Assembly: GCA_020634415.1 (NCBI GenBank)
Contig: JACKBT010000035.1
Coordinates: forward strand, 1 to 47,823
DNA length: 47,823 nucleotides
Source: Ardenticatenaceae bacterium
GTDB taxonomy: Bacteria; Chloroflexota; Anaerolineae; Promineifilales; Promineifilaceae
Direction of reading: 5' to 3'
Shown here in pieces: positions 32,866 to 41,343 of this stretch. The notes below the pieces were generated by a model. That model was not told where the DNA came from and did not search any database. It saw only the letters and a list, made by a program, of their open reading frames with translations. A program made the position numbers and the translations under genes. Position 1 is the stretch's first letter, and each line of letters opens with the position of its first letter.

Positions 32866-33711
32866 TTGTCCTTAAACCCATCCGATAAAACCCCGCCCAA
32901 ACCCACGCTCCCCCTCAATATTACCAATGGGCTTCTGGCGGTTGTCATGGCCTTGCTGCTCATACTGCCCTTCATTGCCTTTGTCTGGCGCACGCTGCTG
33001 ACGATAGGGGATGATGTGGCTTTGGACATCGTGCCTGTGGTTAGTGCCATTGGCATTAGTTTGGGGACAACGGCCGTTACCCTCCTCATCATCATCCTTT
33101 TCGGCACACCCCTCGCCTACGTCCTGGCCCGCTACCACTTTCCCCTCAAACGCTTCCTGGTAATTTTCGTCGAACTGCCCATCGTCATGCCCCCCGTCGT
33201 GGCTGGCCTCGCCCTCCTTACCGCCTTTGGCCGGCGCGGCCTGCTCGGCGCACCCCTGGCCCAACTCAACATCACCATCACCTTTACCTGGGTTGCCGTC
33301 GTCATCGCCCAAGTCTTCGTGGCCGCCCCCTTCTACATCCGTTCCGCCCAAACCCGCTTTGCCGCCCTGCCCCGCGAATTAGAACAGGCCGCCAGCATAG
33401 ATGGGGCTGATGGATGGCGTGTTTTTTGGCATGTTACCCTGCCTCTCAGCCGCCGGGCGCTGCTGGCTGGCTTGCTGCTCAGTTGGGCGCGAGCCTTAGG
33501 CGAATTTGGTGCCACCATCCTCTTTGCGGGCAACTTACAAGGCCGCACCCAAACCATGCCCCTCCTCGTCTATGCCGCTTTGGAACGTGATCTCAACGCC
33601 AGCTTTCTCAGCGCCCTTATCCTTCTGGTCATGGCGGGCCTGGCCCTGGCCATCACCCGCTGGCTCACCCATCTTGATGATCATCAGGGCGACCCCCTGG
33701 CCGACCGCTAA
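32866..33711 (+). CDS. ModB/CysT-like ABC transporter permease, orphan
   Basis: The 281-aa protein has about six membrane helices (first at about 20-42) and the oxyanion-importer permease pattern: ELPIVMPPVVAGLALLTAFG and, near the C-terminus, ARALGEFGATILFAGNLQGR followed by TQTMPL, which is close to molybdate permease ModB. The EAA loop is ELEQAASIDGADGWRVFWHV. The start is TTG 32866 with AGGAAA five bases upstream. No ModA binding protein or ModC ATPase is next to it; the preceding DNA is repeats and a gene remnant. Molybdate or tungstate is the best guess and sulfate is possible. Confidence 0.8.
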   Translation: MSLNPSDKTPPKPTLPLNITNGLLAVVMALLLILPFIAFVWRTLLTIGDDVALDIVPVVSAIGISLGTTAVTLLIIILFGTPLAYVLARYHFPLKRFLVIFVELPIVMPPVVAGLALLTAFGRRGLLGAPLAQLNITITFTWVAVVIAQVFVAAPFYIRSAQTRFAALPRELEQAASIDGADGWRVFWHVTLPLSRRALLAGLLLSWARALGEFGATILFAGNLQGRTQTMPLLVYAALERDLNASFLSALILLVMAGLALAITRWLTHLDDHQGDPLADR

Positions 33712-33770
33712 CTTATAGAGACGGCAATGGCAACATCTCTACGACAAATGACGCATCTTGCGCCCCAAGA

Positions 33771-33800
33771 TTGACCCTTCAAGTTAAAGGGCGATACAAT
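33771..33800 (+). promoter_or_regulatory. Putative sigma70 promoter of mgtE
   Basis: TTGACC (33771-33776) and TACAAT (33795-33800) are 18 bases apart. Transcription would start near 33807, leaving a 180-base leader before mgtE. Confidence 0.6.
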
Positions 33801-33806
33801 CCCCAC

Positions 33807-33986
33807 CGTATTATTTTTAGTGAAGGTATTATGCTGCGCGTAGTACCCGGAGACTTTTGTGAACGATAAAGCAGAGCCTGGCAGTCCTAGACCTGCCCAA
33901 GCTGTCAACCAAATAGTTTAACCCCCTGGTTGGCAGTTCCCCCGCGACCCGCCTCCAGGGTTCATATCATATCTTGGAGGTGTCCC
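33807..33986 (+). promoter_or_regulatory. Structured 5' leader of mgtE, candidate riboswitch
   Basis: Three hairpins are visible: GGCAG/CTGCC (33880-33897), a 10-bp stem CTGTCAACCA/TGGTTGGCAG (33902-33936), and CCTCCA/TGGAGG (33952-33980, extendable to C33950-G33982). The last sequesters the GGAGG ribosome site of mgtE, six bases before the ATG, which is a typical translational off state. I do not recognise M-box (ykoK) consensus elements, so it may be a different metal-responsive element. Confidence 0.5.
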
Positions 33987-35336
33987 ATGTTACACACAAC
34001 CCTAGACGATGTTTTGACCAAGCTTCGCGCCTCGCTGGAAGTAGATGATTTGACGGGCGCGTTAGCCATTATTGAGTCTTTACGCCCGCCGGATCAGGCT
34101 GAGCTATTTGCGGAATTGCAGGATGAGCAGCAGGCGGCTTTGCTGCCCCGCCTTAGCCCGGAGGATTCGGCCAGTATTTTGGAAGAGTTGGATGACGAGG
34201 AGGCGGCTGAGTTGGTGGCGGCCTTGCCGGTGGCAACGGTTATCCGCATTGTGGATGAGATGGCCCCCGACGAGGCGGCCGATTTGCTGGCGGAGATGGA
34301 GCCGCAGCAGGTGAAGGCGGTGCTGTCTGGCCTGGAAGACCCGGAGGAGATACGGCCGTTACTCCTGCACCCCACCGATAGTGCGGGCGGCCTTATGACC
34401 TCTTCCTTCCTGGCTTTGCGGCGGCGAATGACGGCCGTTGAAGCCCTGGCCGCTATTCGTGCCTGGCAGCCCGACTCTGAAGACCTGTATTATTTATTTG
34501 TGGTAGACCGCTATGGCCGGCTGACGGGTGTGGTTAATTTGCGCCAGTTGGTAACGGCCGTTCCCCACACACAGATTGGCGATATGATGGACAGTGCCGT
34601 CATTGCTGTGCCGGTGGGCACAGACCAGGAAGAGTGTGCTCGTCTGATGTCGCGTTACGACTTGCTGGCCTTGCCTGTCGTGGATCAGGATGGTTTGCTG
34701 CTGGGTGTGATTACGATTGATGATGTGGTGGATGTGCTGGAGGAGGAAGCTACCGAAGATATTCAGCGTTTGGGTGCGTCTGAACCGTTAGACCGCGCCT
34801 ATTTGGATACGGGCATTTTGACGGTGGTGCGCAAGCGTATTGGCTGGCTGCTGCTGCTCTTTTTAACAGAGACGCTGACGGGCAGTGTGCTGCGCCATTT
34901 TGAGAGTGAATTGCAAACGGCCGTTTCCCTCGCCTTTTTCATTCCCCTGTTAATTGGCACGGGGGGCAACGCGGGCAGCCAGACCACCAGCACCATTATC
35001 CGTGCCCTGGCAGTGGGCGAATTGGACAAGCGCCGTCTCTGGCGACCCTTGTGGCATGAGCTGCGAGCGGGCTTTGTTTTGGGTGTGGGCATGGCGGCCA
35101 TTGCATATGGCCGTGCCTTACTTTGGGGTACAACGCCAGCGGTGGCCCTCACCGTAGCTGTTGCCATTTTTACGATTGTGGTTTGGGCCAATGGGCTTGG
35201 CTCGCTGCTGCCTATTTTGGCTGATTGGGTGGGGATTGATCCGACGGTGGTTTCGGGGCCAGCGATGAGCACGCTGGTGGATGCAACCGGGCTGTTTATT
35301 TACTTCACGATTGCCGGGCTGCTGTTGGGGCTTTAG
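33987..35336 (+). CDS. mgtE: MgtE-family magnesium transporter
   Basis: The 449-aa protein has the full MgtE layout: N-terminal superhelical domain (about 1-130, with ALLPRLSPEDSASILEELDD), two CBS domains (about 135-260, VVDRYGRLTGVVNLRQLV and LPVVDQDGLLLGVITIDDVV), a plug helix, and five membrane helices with the pore signature LIGTGGNAGSQTTSTIIRAL. Mg2+ binding between the N and CBS domains closes the channel. The ATG at 33987 has GGAGG six bases upstream, inside the leader hairpin. A 19-bp stem follows five bases after the stop region. Confidence 0.95.
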   Translation: MLHTTLDDVLTKLRASLEVDDLTGALAIIESLRPPDQAELFAELQDEQQAALLPRLSPEDSASILEELDDEEAAELVAALPVATVIRIVDEMAPDEAADLLAEMEPQQVKAVLSGLEDPEEIRPLLLHPTDSAGGLMTSSFLALRRRMTAVEALAAIRAWQPDSEDLYYLFVVDRYGRLTGVVNLRQLVTAVPHTQIGDMMDSAVIAVPVGTDQEECARLMSRYDLLALPVVDQDGLLLGVITIDDVVDVLEEEATEDIQRLGASEPLDRAYLDTGILTVVRKRIGWLLLLFLTETLTGSVLRHFESELQTAVSLAFFIPLLIGTGGNAGSQTTSTIIRALAVGELDKRRLWRPLWHELRAGFVLGVGMAAIAYGRALLWGTTPAVALTVAVAIFTIVVWANGLGSLLPILADWVGIDPTVVSGPAMSTLVDATGLFIYFTIAGLLLGL

Positions 35337-35343
35337 CAGTTGC

Positions 35344-35387
35344 CCCGCACCCCAGCTCTCTCACAAAGGAGAGGGCTGGGGTGCGGG
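35344..35387. terminator. 19-bp stem-loop between convergent mgtE and malQ
   Basis: CCCGCACCCCAGC-T-CTCTC pairs with GAGAG-G-GCTGGGGTGCGGG over a 6-base loop, with one G-T wobble. It sits between the two stop codons and could end both transcripts, although T runs are lacking. Very similar CACCCCAGCCCTCTCC sequences are known as dispersed repeats in other bacteria. Confidence 0.65.
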
Positions 35388-35392
35388 TGTGT

Positions 35393-36907
35393 CTATTCTT
35401 CGTCTTCGGGCAAACGGCCGTATAACCACGTCATCTCGCGCATACGATGGGCCAGCCCGTCGGTGAGGATGCCTTGGGGATAACGCCAACGCCAATAGCC
35501 GCCGACTTTGCCGGGGAAGTTCATGCGGGCGCTGTTGTCCAGGCTGAGGAGGTCTTGCAAGGGAGTAACGGCCGTATCCGCCACCGACATCATCGCCAGC
35601 CGAATCATATCCCAGGCAATATCGCGCCCACTCACGCCCACATAGCGGCGGATGTGGTCGCGTTCGCTTTCATCGGCGTTGTGATACCAGCCGACAACCG
35701 TTTCGTTGTCATGTGTGCCTGTGTAGACGACACAGTTGTGTGCAAAAGTGTGGGGCAAAAAGGTGCTGTTGCGCTCGCCGCCAAAGGCGAATTGCAAAAT
35801 CTTCATGCCGGGGAAGTCGTAACGGTCGCGCAGGGCTTCTACCTCTGGTGTAATTACGCCCAAATCTTCGGCGATGAGGGGCAGATCACCCAGTTTTTCG
35901 CGCATGGCATCGAAGAAGTCGGTGTATGGCCCTTTGACCCATTGGCCGACAACGGCCGTTGGCTCATCCGCCGGAATCTCCCAATAGGCTTCAAAGCCGC
36001 GAAAATGGTCAATGCGCACAATATCGGCCTGGGTGAAGGCCATTTGCAGCCGCGCCAGCCACCAGTCGTAGCCATTCGCCTTCATCTTGTCCCAACGATA
36101 GAGGGGATTGCCCCAACGCTGCCCAGTCTCGCTGAAATAGTCCGGCGGCACACCGGCAATTACCAGCGGTGCGCCGGTTTCGTCCAGGTAAAATTTGTCG
36201 GGGTTGGCCCATACGTCGGCGCTGTCGAAGGCGACGAAGATGGGCATATCGCCCACGATTTTGATGCCGCGTTCGTTGGCATAGGCTTTCAGGGCCAGCC
36301 ACTGCTGGAAGAAGACAAATTGCAGGAATTTGTGCCGCGCTGCCTCGTCGGCCAGCTTTTGGCTCCAGGCTTGCATCGCCTCTGGTTCCCGTTGGGCGAT
36401 GTCGGTGGGCCAGGTGTTCCACACGCCGCCTTCGTGGTCTACGTGATGGGCTTTGAGGGCCATGAACAGGGCGAAGTCATCGAGCCAGGGGGCATTGTCC
36501 AGGCAGAAGCGGTCGAGCAGGTCTTTTTGGGCGGCTGTGCCATTTTTCTTGAAGTGTTCGTGGGCCTGGGTTAGCAGCTTGGTTTTGTAGTCAATGACCC
36601 AGCCAAAGTCTACGTTGTCGCTGGGGAAGGGGGGAGGGGTGAGAACGGCCGTTTGCGGCAAATAACCATCCCGCACCAGATAATCGGGGCTGATCAACAG
36701 CACATTGCCCGCAAACGACGAGAAGCTCTGGTATGGTGAATCACCATACCCCGTGGGGCCAAGCGGCAAAATCTGCCACCACGACTGCCCAGCCTTCACC
36801 AAAAAATCTACAAACTCATAGGCCGCATCACCAAAATCGCCAATGCCATAACGACCAGGAAAACTAGATGGATGGCACAAAATGCCAGAAGAACGGGGAA
36901 AACGCAT
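35393..36907 (-). CDS. malQ: 4-alpha-glucanotransferase (amylomaltase, GH77)
   Basis: MalQ transfers maltosyl units between alpha-1,4-glucans and releases glucose. The 504-aa protein starts RSSGILCHPSSFPGRYGIGD and has GQSWWQILPLGPTGYGDSPY, catalytic Asp in VRIDHFRGFEAYW, Glu in LIAEDLGVI, and TGTHDNETVVGW. Length matches bacterial amylomaltases. It follows glgA on the same strand with 62 bases between, suggesting a glgA-malQ unit. Together with the glucan operon it links imported maltodextrins and stored glycogen. Confidence 0.95.
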   Translation of the reverse strand: MRFPRSSGILCHPSSFPGRYGIGDFGDAAYEFVDFLVKAGQSWWQILPLGPTGYGDSPYQSFSSFAGNVLLISPDYLVRDGYLPQTAVLTPPPFPSDNVDFGWVIDYKTKLLTQAHEHFKKNGTAAQKDLLDRFCLDNAPWLDDFALFMALKAHHVDHEGGVWNTWPTDIAQREPEAMQAWSQKLADEAARHKFLQFVFFQQWLALKAYANERGIKIVGDMPIFVAFDSADVWANPDKFYLDETGAPLVIAGVPPDYFSETGQRWGNPLYRWDKMKANGYDWWLARLQMAFTQADIVRIDHFRGFEAYWEIPADEPTAVVGQWVKGPYTDFFDAMREKLGDLPLIAEDLGVITPEVEALRDRYDFPGMKILQFAFGGERNSTFLPHTFAHNCVVYTGTHDNETVVGWYHNADESERDHIRRYVGVSGRDIAWDMIRLAMMSVADTAVTPLQDLLSLDNSARMNFPGKVGGYWRWRYPQGILTDGLAHRMREMTWLYGRLPEDEE

Positions 36908-36938
36908 GGTAGTATAACCTCTTGTATTTTTGTGATTC

Positions 36939-36973
36939 GGTAATCCGTAAACCGATTACCGATAACGGATTAC
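36939..36973. repeat. GGTAATCCG inverted repeat at the glgA stop codon
   Basis: GGTAATCCGT (36939-36948) and ACGGATTACC (36964-36973) enclose an inner GATTACC unit. The right arm covers the glgA stop codon. It belongs to the GTAATT/GTAATC family (type A). Confidence 0.65.
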
Positions 36974-38415
36974 CATCCTCTCGTCCGGGCCATTGCCCAC
37001 TCATATAACTGCTGATAGCCAAGGGCAGAGCGATTCCAAGAGAAGTCGGCTCTCATGCCGTGGCGCTGAATCTGGCCCCAGCTTGCCTTGTCGGTGTTGT
37101 AAATGAAGATGGCGCGTTGCAGCGCGTGCCAGAATGCGTCGGCGTTGTAGCTGTCGAAGGAGAAGCCTGTGTACATGTCTTGCACGGTATCTACCAGACC
37201 ACCGGTAGCGCGGACGACGGGTACGCTGCCATAGTGCATGGCAATCAACTGCCCCAAACCGCATGGCTCGAAGCGGGAGGGCATGATGAAGATGTCGCTG
37301 CCGCCATAAATGAGGGGGGCCAGGTTGGCGTTGTAGGCCAAAATGGCACTCATCTTGTCGCGGTGCTGGTTGGCAAAATCGCGGAACATATTCTCATATT
37401 CGGCCGCGCCTGTGCCTAAAACCACAAATTGGGCCTCACCGGCGAAGCCGTTCATGAGTAGATGGATGACATGCCCGGTGATGTCCAGCCCTTTTTGCCA
37501 ATCCAGCCGGGTGACGAGGGCGACCAGCGGCACATTGGGGCGGCGGGGCAGGCCAACTGTGTCTTGCAGGGCCTGGCGCACTTTTTGCCGCTCGTCTAGT
37601 TCTTCCACAGTGAAATGGTAGGGCAGACGGGGATCGCTGGTGGGGTTCCACTCTTCGTAGTCGAGGCCGTTGAGGATGCCGTGTATGTCGAAGTGGCGAT
37701 GGCGCAGCAGGTTATCCATGCCTGCGCCACCGTCGCTGGTCATGATTTCGCGGGCGTAGGTGGGGCTGACGGTGTTGACGAGGGTGGCGTGGTAGATGCC
37801 CCGCGCCATGAAGTTGACCATGCCGTAGGGTTCTTCGTTGAGGCTGTGGGTTTGCAGGCGCAAATAGTCGAAGATGTCCCAACTGGTGTGGCCTTGATGG
37901 GCTAGATTGTGGATGGTGAAGATGCTGCTGATGCCGCGAAAACGCTCGTCGGCTTGCCCGGCGGTGGAGAGCCAGGTGAGGGCGGGGGCGGTGTGCCAGT
38001 CGTGGGCGTGGATGATGTCGGGTTTCCAGTCGAGGGCGAGGGTGAGTTCGAGGGCGGCGCGGCTGAAGAAGGCGAAGCGGTAGGAGTCGTCGCCGTAGCC
38101 GTAGATGTTGGGGCGGTTGAAGAGGTTCCACTGGGCGATGAAGTAGATGGGGACTTGGCTGTTAGGCAGGGTGCTGTGGAAGACACCGGCCTGGACGGCT
38201 TCACCGCGAAGGGGAACCCAGAGGGGGCCGGGCATGGTTTCGACGCCGGGGTAGCCTTGTTCGATTTTTTGGTAGGCGGGCATGACGACACGCACGTCGT
38301 GGCCGAGTTTGTGGAGGGCTTTGGGGAGGGAGCCGGCAACATCGCCCAGTCCGCCAGCTTTGGCGAAGGGAGAGACCTCCGCGCTGATGAATAATATTTT
38401 GAGTGGATCTGCCAT
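36970..38415 (-). CDS. glgA: Glycogen synthase (GT5)
   Basis: The 481-aa enzyme extends alpha-1,4-glucan from ADP-glucose. It starts KILFISAEVSPFAKAGGLGD (the KxGGL substrate loop), with HAHDWHTAPAL, IHNLAHQG, NGLDYEEWNP, and the C-terminal acceptor-site RFEPCGLGQLIAMHYGSVPV. Length is normal. It lies upstream of malQ. A long stretch (37.4-38.5 kb) has no ACGGCCGT, and the coding strand is C-rich through it. glgB and glgC are not in the window. Confidence 0.95.
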   Translation of the reverse strand: MADPLKILFISAEVSPFAKAGGLGDVAGSLPKALHKLGHDVRVVMPAYQKIEQGYPGVETMPGPLWVPLRGEAVQAGVFHSTLPNSQVPIYFIAQWNLFNRPNIYGYGDDSYRFAFFSRAALELTLALDWKPDIIHAHDWHTAPALTWLSTAGQADERFRGISSIFTIHNLAHQGHTSWDIFDYLRLQTHSLNEEPYGMVNFMARGIYHATLVNTVSPTYAREIMTSDGGAGMDNLLRHRHFDIHGILNGLDYEEWNPTSDPRLPYHFTVEELDERQKVRQALQDTVGLPRRPNVPLVALVTRLDWQKGLDITGHVIHLLMNGFAGEAQFVVLGTGAAEYENMFRDFANQHRDKMSAILAYNANLAPLIYGGSDIFIMPSRFEPCGLGQLIAMHYGSVPVVRATGGLVDTVQDMYTGFSFDSYNADAFWHALQRAIFIYNTDKASWGQIQRHGMRADFSWNRSALGYQQLYEWAMARTRGW

Positions 38416-38425
38416 TTGGGTACTC

Positions 38426-38460
38426 GTGATTGGTAATTTGGGTAAGTGGGTAAGTGAGCA
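38426..38460. repeat. GTAATTTGGGTAAGTGG tandem repeat upstream of glgA
   Basis: GTGATTGGTAATTTGGGTAA followed by GTGGGTAAGTGAGC lies about 10 bases upstream of the glgA start codon (minus strand). It is another type A copy placed in a leader. Confidence 0.5.
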
Positions 38461-38531
38461 ATCAGAATTATGGGGTTATTGTCCATGATTTGGGGGGAGA
38501 TGACAATGAATTGAGGCGGGTGTGGATTTGG

Positions 38532-38551
38532 GGGTAAACGGCCGTTTACCC
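38532..38551. repeat. 20-bp perfect palindrome built on AACGGCCGTT
   Basis: GGGTAAACGG/CCGTTTACCC is a perfect palindrome between the divergent glgA and dehydrogenase genes, 55 bases before the latter. It appears to be a long form of the iterated motif. Confidence 0.8.
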
Positions 38552-38605
38552 GCTCCCCCGTTCGTTGTAGAGTAGGGGCAAATTGTTAGCAAAGGAGATG
38601 ATGAG

Positions 38606-39535
38606 ATGAAGACGGCCGTTTTAACCACCAAAGGATTTGCAATTGAGGAGACAGATATGCCCATCATTGGCGATGATGAAGTGCTGCTGCGGACGCTGGC
38701 CTGTGGGGTGTGTACGGGAGATCTGTTTGTGTATAAGAATCGAGAGGTGTTGGCGGCGAATCCGCTGCGGTTGGGGCATGAGGGCAGCGGTGTGGTGGCG
38801 CAGACGGGCCGTGCCGTGACGGGCTTTCAGGTAGGGGAGGTGGTCACGTCGTTGGGCGGTCGGGCGTATGCTGACTATTTTGTGGCTAAGGCTAGCCAAT
38901 TGGTAAAGCTGCCACCGGAGGTTGATCCGCTGTATGCGCTGGGTGAGGCGGTTGCTTGCTGTGTTCATGCGGCCAACCGTTTTGGCACGCGGCACGGGGA
39001 TCGGGTGGCGGTGTTGGGTTGTGGTTTTATGGGACTGATCTGTTTGCAATTGGTGAAGCAGCAGGGGGCGGGGTTTCTTTGTGCGTTTGACCCTATTGCT
39101 GAGCGGCGGGAGATGGCGCGGCGCTTGGGTGCGGATGTGGTGTACGACCCGAACGAGGTGGATGCCAAAACGTTGGGCAACTTTGAGGTGGTGATTGAGG
39201 CGGCGGGGGTGCAGGGTGTGGTGGATTTGGGGACGGAGTTGGTGGGGCAACACGGCCGTTTTATCCTGGTTGGGTATCATCAAAGTGATAACGGCCGTCG
39301 CACCGTCAACATGCAGCAGTGGAACTTCAAAGCCATTGATGTTATCAACGGCCATGTGCGGCGCATGGACGAAAAGGCCGAAGCCATGCGCCAGGGCATG
39401 GAACTGATGCAGCAGGGCGTTTTGGACACGAAGCCATTGGTGACAGTGTATGATTTTGCCGATATTGAGCAGGCGTTTCAGGCGTTAGCAGGGGGTGAAG
39501 AGGGGTTGTATAAGGTGGTGCTGCGGGTGGGTTGA
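38606..39535 (+). CDS. MDR-family dehydrogenase lacking the structural zinc lobe
   Basis: The 309-aa protein keeps catalytic zinc candidates (Cys in ACGVCTGD, His-Glu in GHEGSG, Glu in LGEAVACCVHA) and the cofactor motif VLGCGFMGLICLQ. The four-cysteine structural-zinc loop of classical alcohol dehydrogenases is missing: VVTSLGGRAYADYF directly follows the first domain strands, explaining the short length. AAAGGAG lies eight bases before the ATG. The substrate is unknown; some short MDR relatives act on inositol or other polyols. A terminator follows. Motif copies are near 38613, 39252 and 39290. Confidence 0.85.
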   Translation: MKTAVLTTKGFAIEETDMPIIGDDEVLLRTLACGVCTGDLFVYKNREVLAANPLRLGHEGSGVVAQTGRAVTGFQVGEVVTSLGGRAYADYFVAKASQLVKLPPEVDPLYALGEAVACCVHAANRFGTRHGDRVAVLGCGFMGLICLQLVKQQGAGFLCAFDPIAERREMARRLGADVVYDPNEVDAKTLGNFEVVIEAAGVQGVVDLGTELVGQHGRFILVGYHQSDNGRRTVNMQQWNFKAIDVINGHVRRMDEKAEAMRQGMELMQQGVLDTKPLVTVYDFADIEQAFQALAGGEEGLYKVVLRVG

Positions 39536-39551
39536 GAATGGTGGGGTGAAG

Positions 39552-39586
39552 AGAGGCAATTTGTGTTATCCTTGCCTCTTTTATTT
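39552..39586 (+). terminator. Intrinsic terminator of the MDR dehydrogenase gene
   Basis: AGAGGCAA (39552-39559) and TTGCCTCT (39572-39579) form an 8-bp stem with a 12-base loop, followed by TTTATTT. Confidence 0.65.
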
Positions 39587-39607
39587 AACTATTTAGGTAG
39601 GTGAACT

Positions 39608-41245
39608 GTGTTAACTTTGCAGGATTTGATGGTGAATTTTGGGCAGCGGACGCTGTTTAAGGATGTGAATCTCCGCTTTTTGCCGGGGAATTGTTATGGG
39701 TTGATTGGGCCGAATGGGGCGGGGAAGTCTACGCTGTTGAAGGTGATTGCGGGCGAGATTGAGTCGAGCCGGGGTGATATTGCGGTGGGGCCGAATGAGC
39801 GGATTGCGCTGTTGAGCCAGGATCAGTTTGCTTTTGATGAGTACGCGGTGATGGAGACGGTGATTATGGGGCATGAGCGGCTGTATGCGGTGATGCAGGA
39901 GCGGGACGCGATTTACAGTAAGCCGGATTTTTCGGAGGAGGATGGGCTGCGAGCGGCTGATTTGGAGGCGGAGTTTGCGGAGATGAATGGGTATGAGGCG
40001 GAGTCGGAAGCGGCCGTTTTGCTGAGCAGTTTGGGCATTGACGAGAGCTTGCATGATTCGTTGATGGGGGATTTGGAGGCGAACCAGAAGGTGCGGGTGC
40101 TGCTGGCGCAGGCACTGTTTGGCAATCCTGACATTTTGCTGCTGGATGAGCCAACCAATCAGTTGGACATCTCCTCCATTCGCTGGCTGGAGGATTTTCT
40201 GTTCCGTTTTAACAATACGGTGATTGTAGTGTCGCATGATCGCCATTTTTTGAACAATGTGTGTACGCATATTGCTGATATTGATTTTGGCAAGATTCAG
40301 TTGTATGTGGGGAACTTTGATTTTTGGTATCAGATGAGCCAGTTGATGCAGCAGCAGCAGCGTAATGCGGCCAGGCAGCGGGCGGACAAGATTAAGGAGC
40401 TGCAGGAGTTTGTGCGCCGCTTTAGTGCCAATGCGTCTAAGTCGCGGCAGGCGACTTCGCGTAAGAATTTGATTGAGAAGTTGACGGTGGAAGAACTGCC
40501 GACTTCGTCGCGCCGCTTTCCTTATATAGATTTTCGGCCGGATCGGCCGTGTGGTAAGGTGATTGTGTCGGTGGAGGATGTGACGGTGATGGGGGAGGAA
40601 CGGCCGTTGTTAGACCAGTTTCGCCTTACGGTGAACCCTGGCGACAAAATTGCTTTTATTGGCCCCAATGATTTGGTGAAGACGACGTTGTTTGAGGTGA
40701 TGATGGGTGAGTTGGAGCCGGAGAGTGGTGAGGTGGGTTGGGGGACGACGATTACGACGAGCTATTTCCCGAAGGAGAATAGTGACTACTTTGACACCGA
40801 TTTGAATTTGGTGGAGTGGCTGCGGCAGTATGCGCGGGATGATCGCAGTGAGACGACGATGCGGGGTTATTTGGGGCGGATGTTGTTTTCGGGTGAGGAG
40901 GCGTTGAAGCCGGCGCGGGTGCTTTCGGGGGGGGAGAAGGTGCGCTGTATGTTGGCGCGGATGATGTTGAGTGGGGCTAATGTGCTGGTGTTTGATGAGC
41001 CGACGAATCATCTGGATTTGGAGGCGATTACGGCGTTGAATGATGGGCTGATTGCTTTCCCGGAGGTGATTTTGTTTGCTTCGCATGATTATCAGTTTGT
41101 AGAGACGATTGCTAACCGGATTGTGGAGATTGCGCCGGGTGGGGTGATTGATCGTTCGATGACGTTGGAGGAGTATGTGGCGGATACGGCCGTTCAGGAA
41201 CTGCGCGACCAATATTATCAGGGTCATCAGACGATGCGAATTTAA
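39608..41245 (+). CDS. ABC-F family ATPase (YkpA/YbiT-like)
   Basis: The 545-aa cytoplasmic protein has two ATPase domains without membrane segments; ABC-F proteins act on ribosomes. Domain one (about 1-240): Walker A GPNGAGKST, degenerate signature DLEANQKVRVLLAQALFGNP, Walker B ILLLDEPTNQLD. The inter-domain linker is at about 240-315. Domain two (about 320-530): Walker A position reads GPNDLVKTT, lacking the glycine before Lys, with signature LSGGEKVRCMLARMML and Walker B VLVFDEPTNHLD. DLEANQKV is known in YkpA-type proteins. The GTG at 39608 has AGGTAGGTG just upstream. It is not a resistance-type ABC-F by any obvious linker feature. Confidence 0.92.
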   Translation: MLTLQDLMVNFGQRTLFKDVNLRFLPGNCYGLIGPNGAGKSTLLKVIAGEIESSRGDIAVGPNERIALLSQDQFAFDEYAVMETVIMGHERLYAVMQERDAIYSKPDFSEEDGLRAADLEAEFAEMNGYEAESEAAVLLSSLGIDESLHDSLMGDLEANQKVRVLLAQALFGNPDILLLDEPTNQLDISSIRWLEDFLFRFNNTVIVVSHDRHFLNNVCTHIADIDFGKIQLYVGNFDFWYQMSQLMQQQQRNAARQRADKIKELQEFVRRFSANASKSRQATSRKNLIEKLTVEELPTSSRRFPYIDFRPDRPCGKVIVSVEDVTVMGEERPLLDQFRLTVNPGDKIAFIGPNDLVKTTLFEVMMGELEPESGEVGWGTTITTSYFPKENSDYFDTDLNLVEWLRQYARDDRSETTMRGYLGRMLFSGEEALKPARVLSGGEKVRCMLARMMLSGANVLVFDEPTNHLDLEAITALNDGLIAFPEVILFASHDYQFVETIANRIVEIAPGGVIDRSMTLEEYVADTAVQELRDQYYQGHQTMRI

Positions 41246-41253
41246 TGAATTTA

Positions 41254-41282
41254 TAGACCATATGTTCTAAATATGGTATACT
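41254..41282 (+). promoter_or_regulatory. Promoter with an inverted repeat in the spacer, upstream of the VOC gene
   Basis: TAGACC (41254-41259) and TATACT (41277-41282) are 17 bases apart. ACCATAT (41258-41264) and ATATGGT (41271-41277) form a perfect inverted repeat around a 6-base centre, filling the spacer. This is a good operator position. Confidence 0.55.
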
Positions 41283-41343
41283 GTTTTTCTCATTGCAGCT
41301 TCTTGGCTGATCCCAAAATATTTTTTTGTAAGGAGAATGACAG

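Noticed and set aside
33807..33986. M-box (ykoK) magnesium riboswitch call for the mgtE leader
   Set aside because: The conserved M-box core segments were not recognisable by eye; only hairpins and ribosome-site masking are visible, so it is listed as an unnamed leader.
40010..40560. Closely spaced CGGCCG copies in the ABC-F gene as a regulatory site
   Set aside because: They fit the dispersed motif pattern and lie deep in a coding region.
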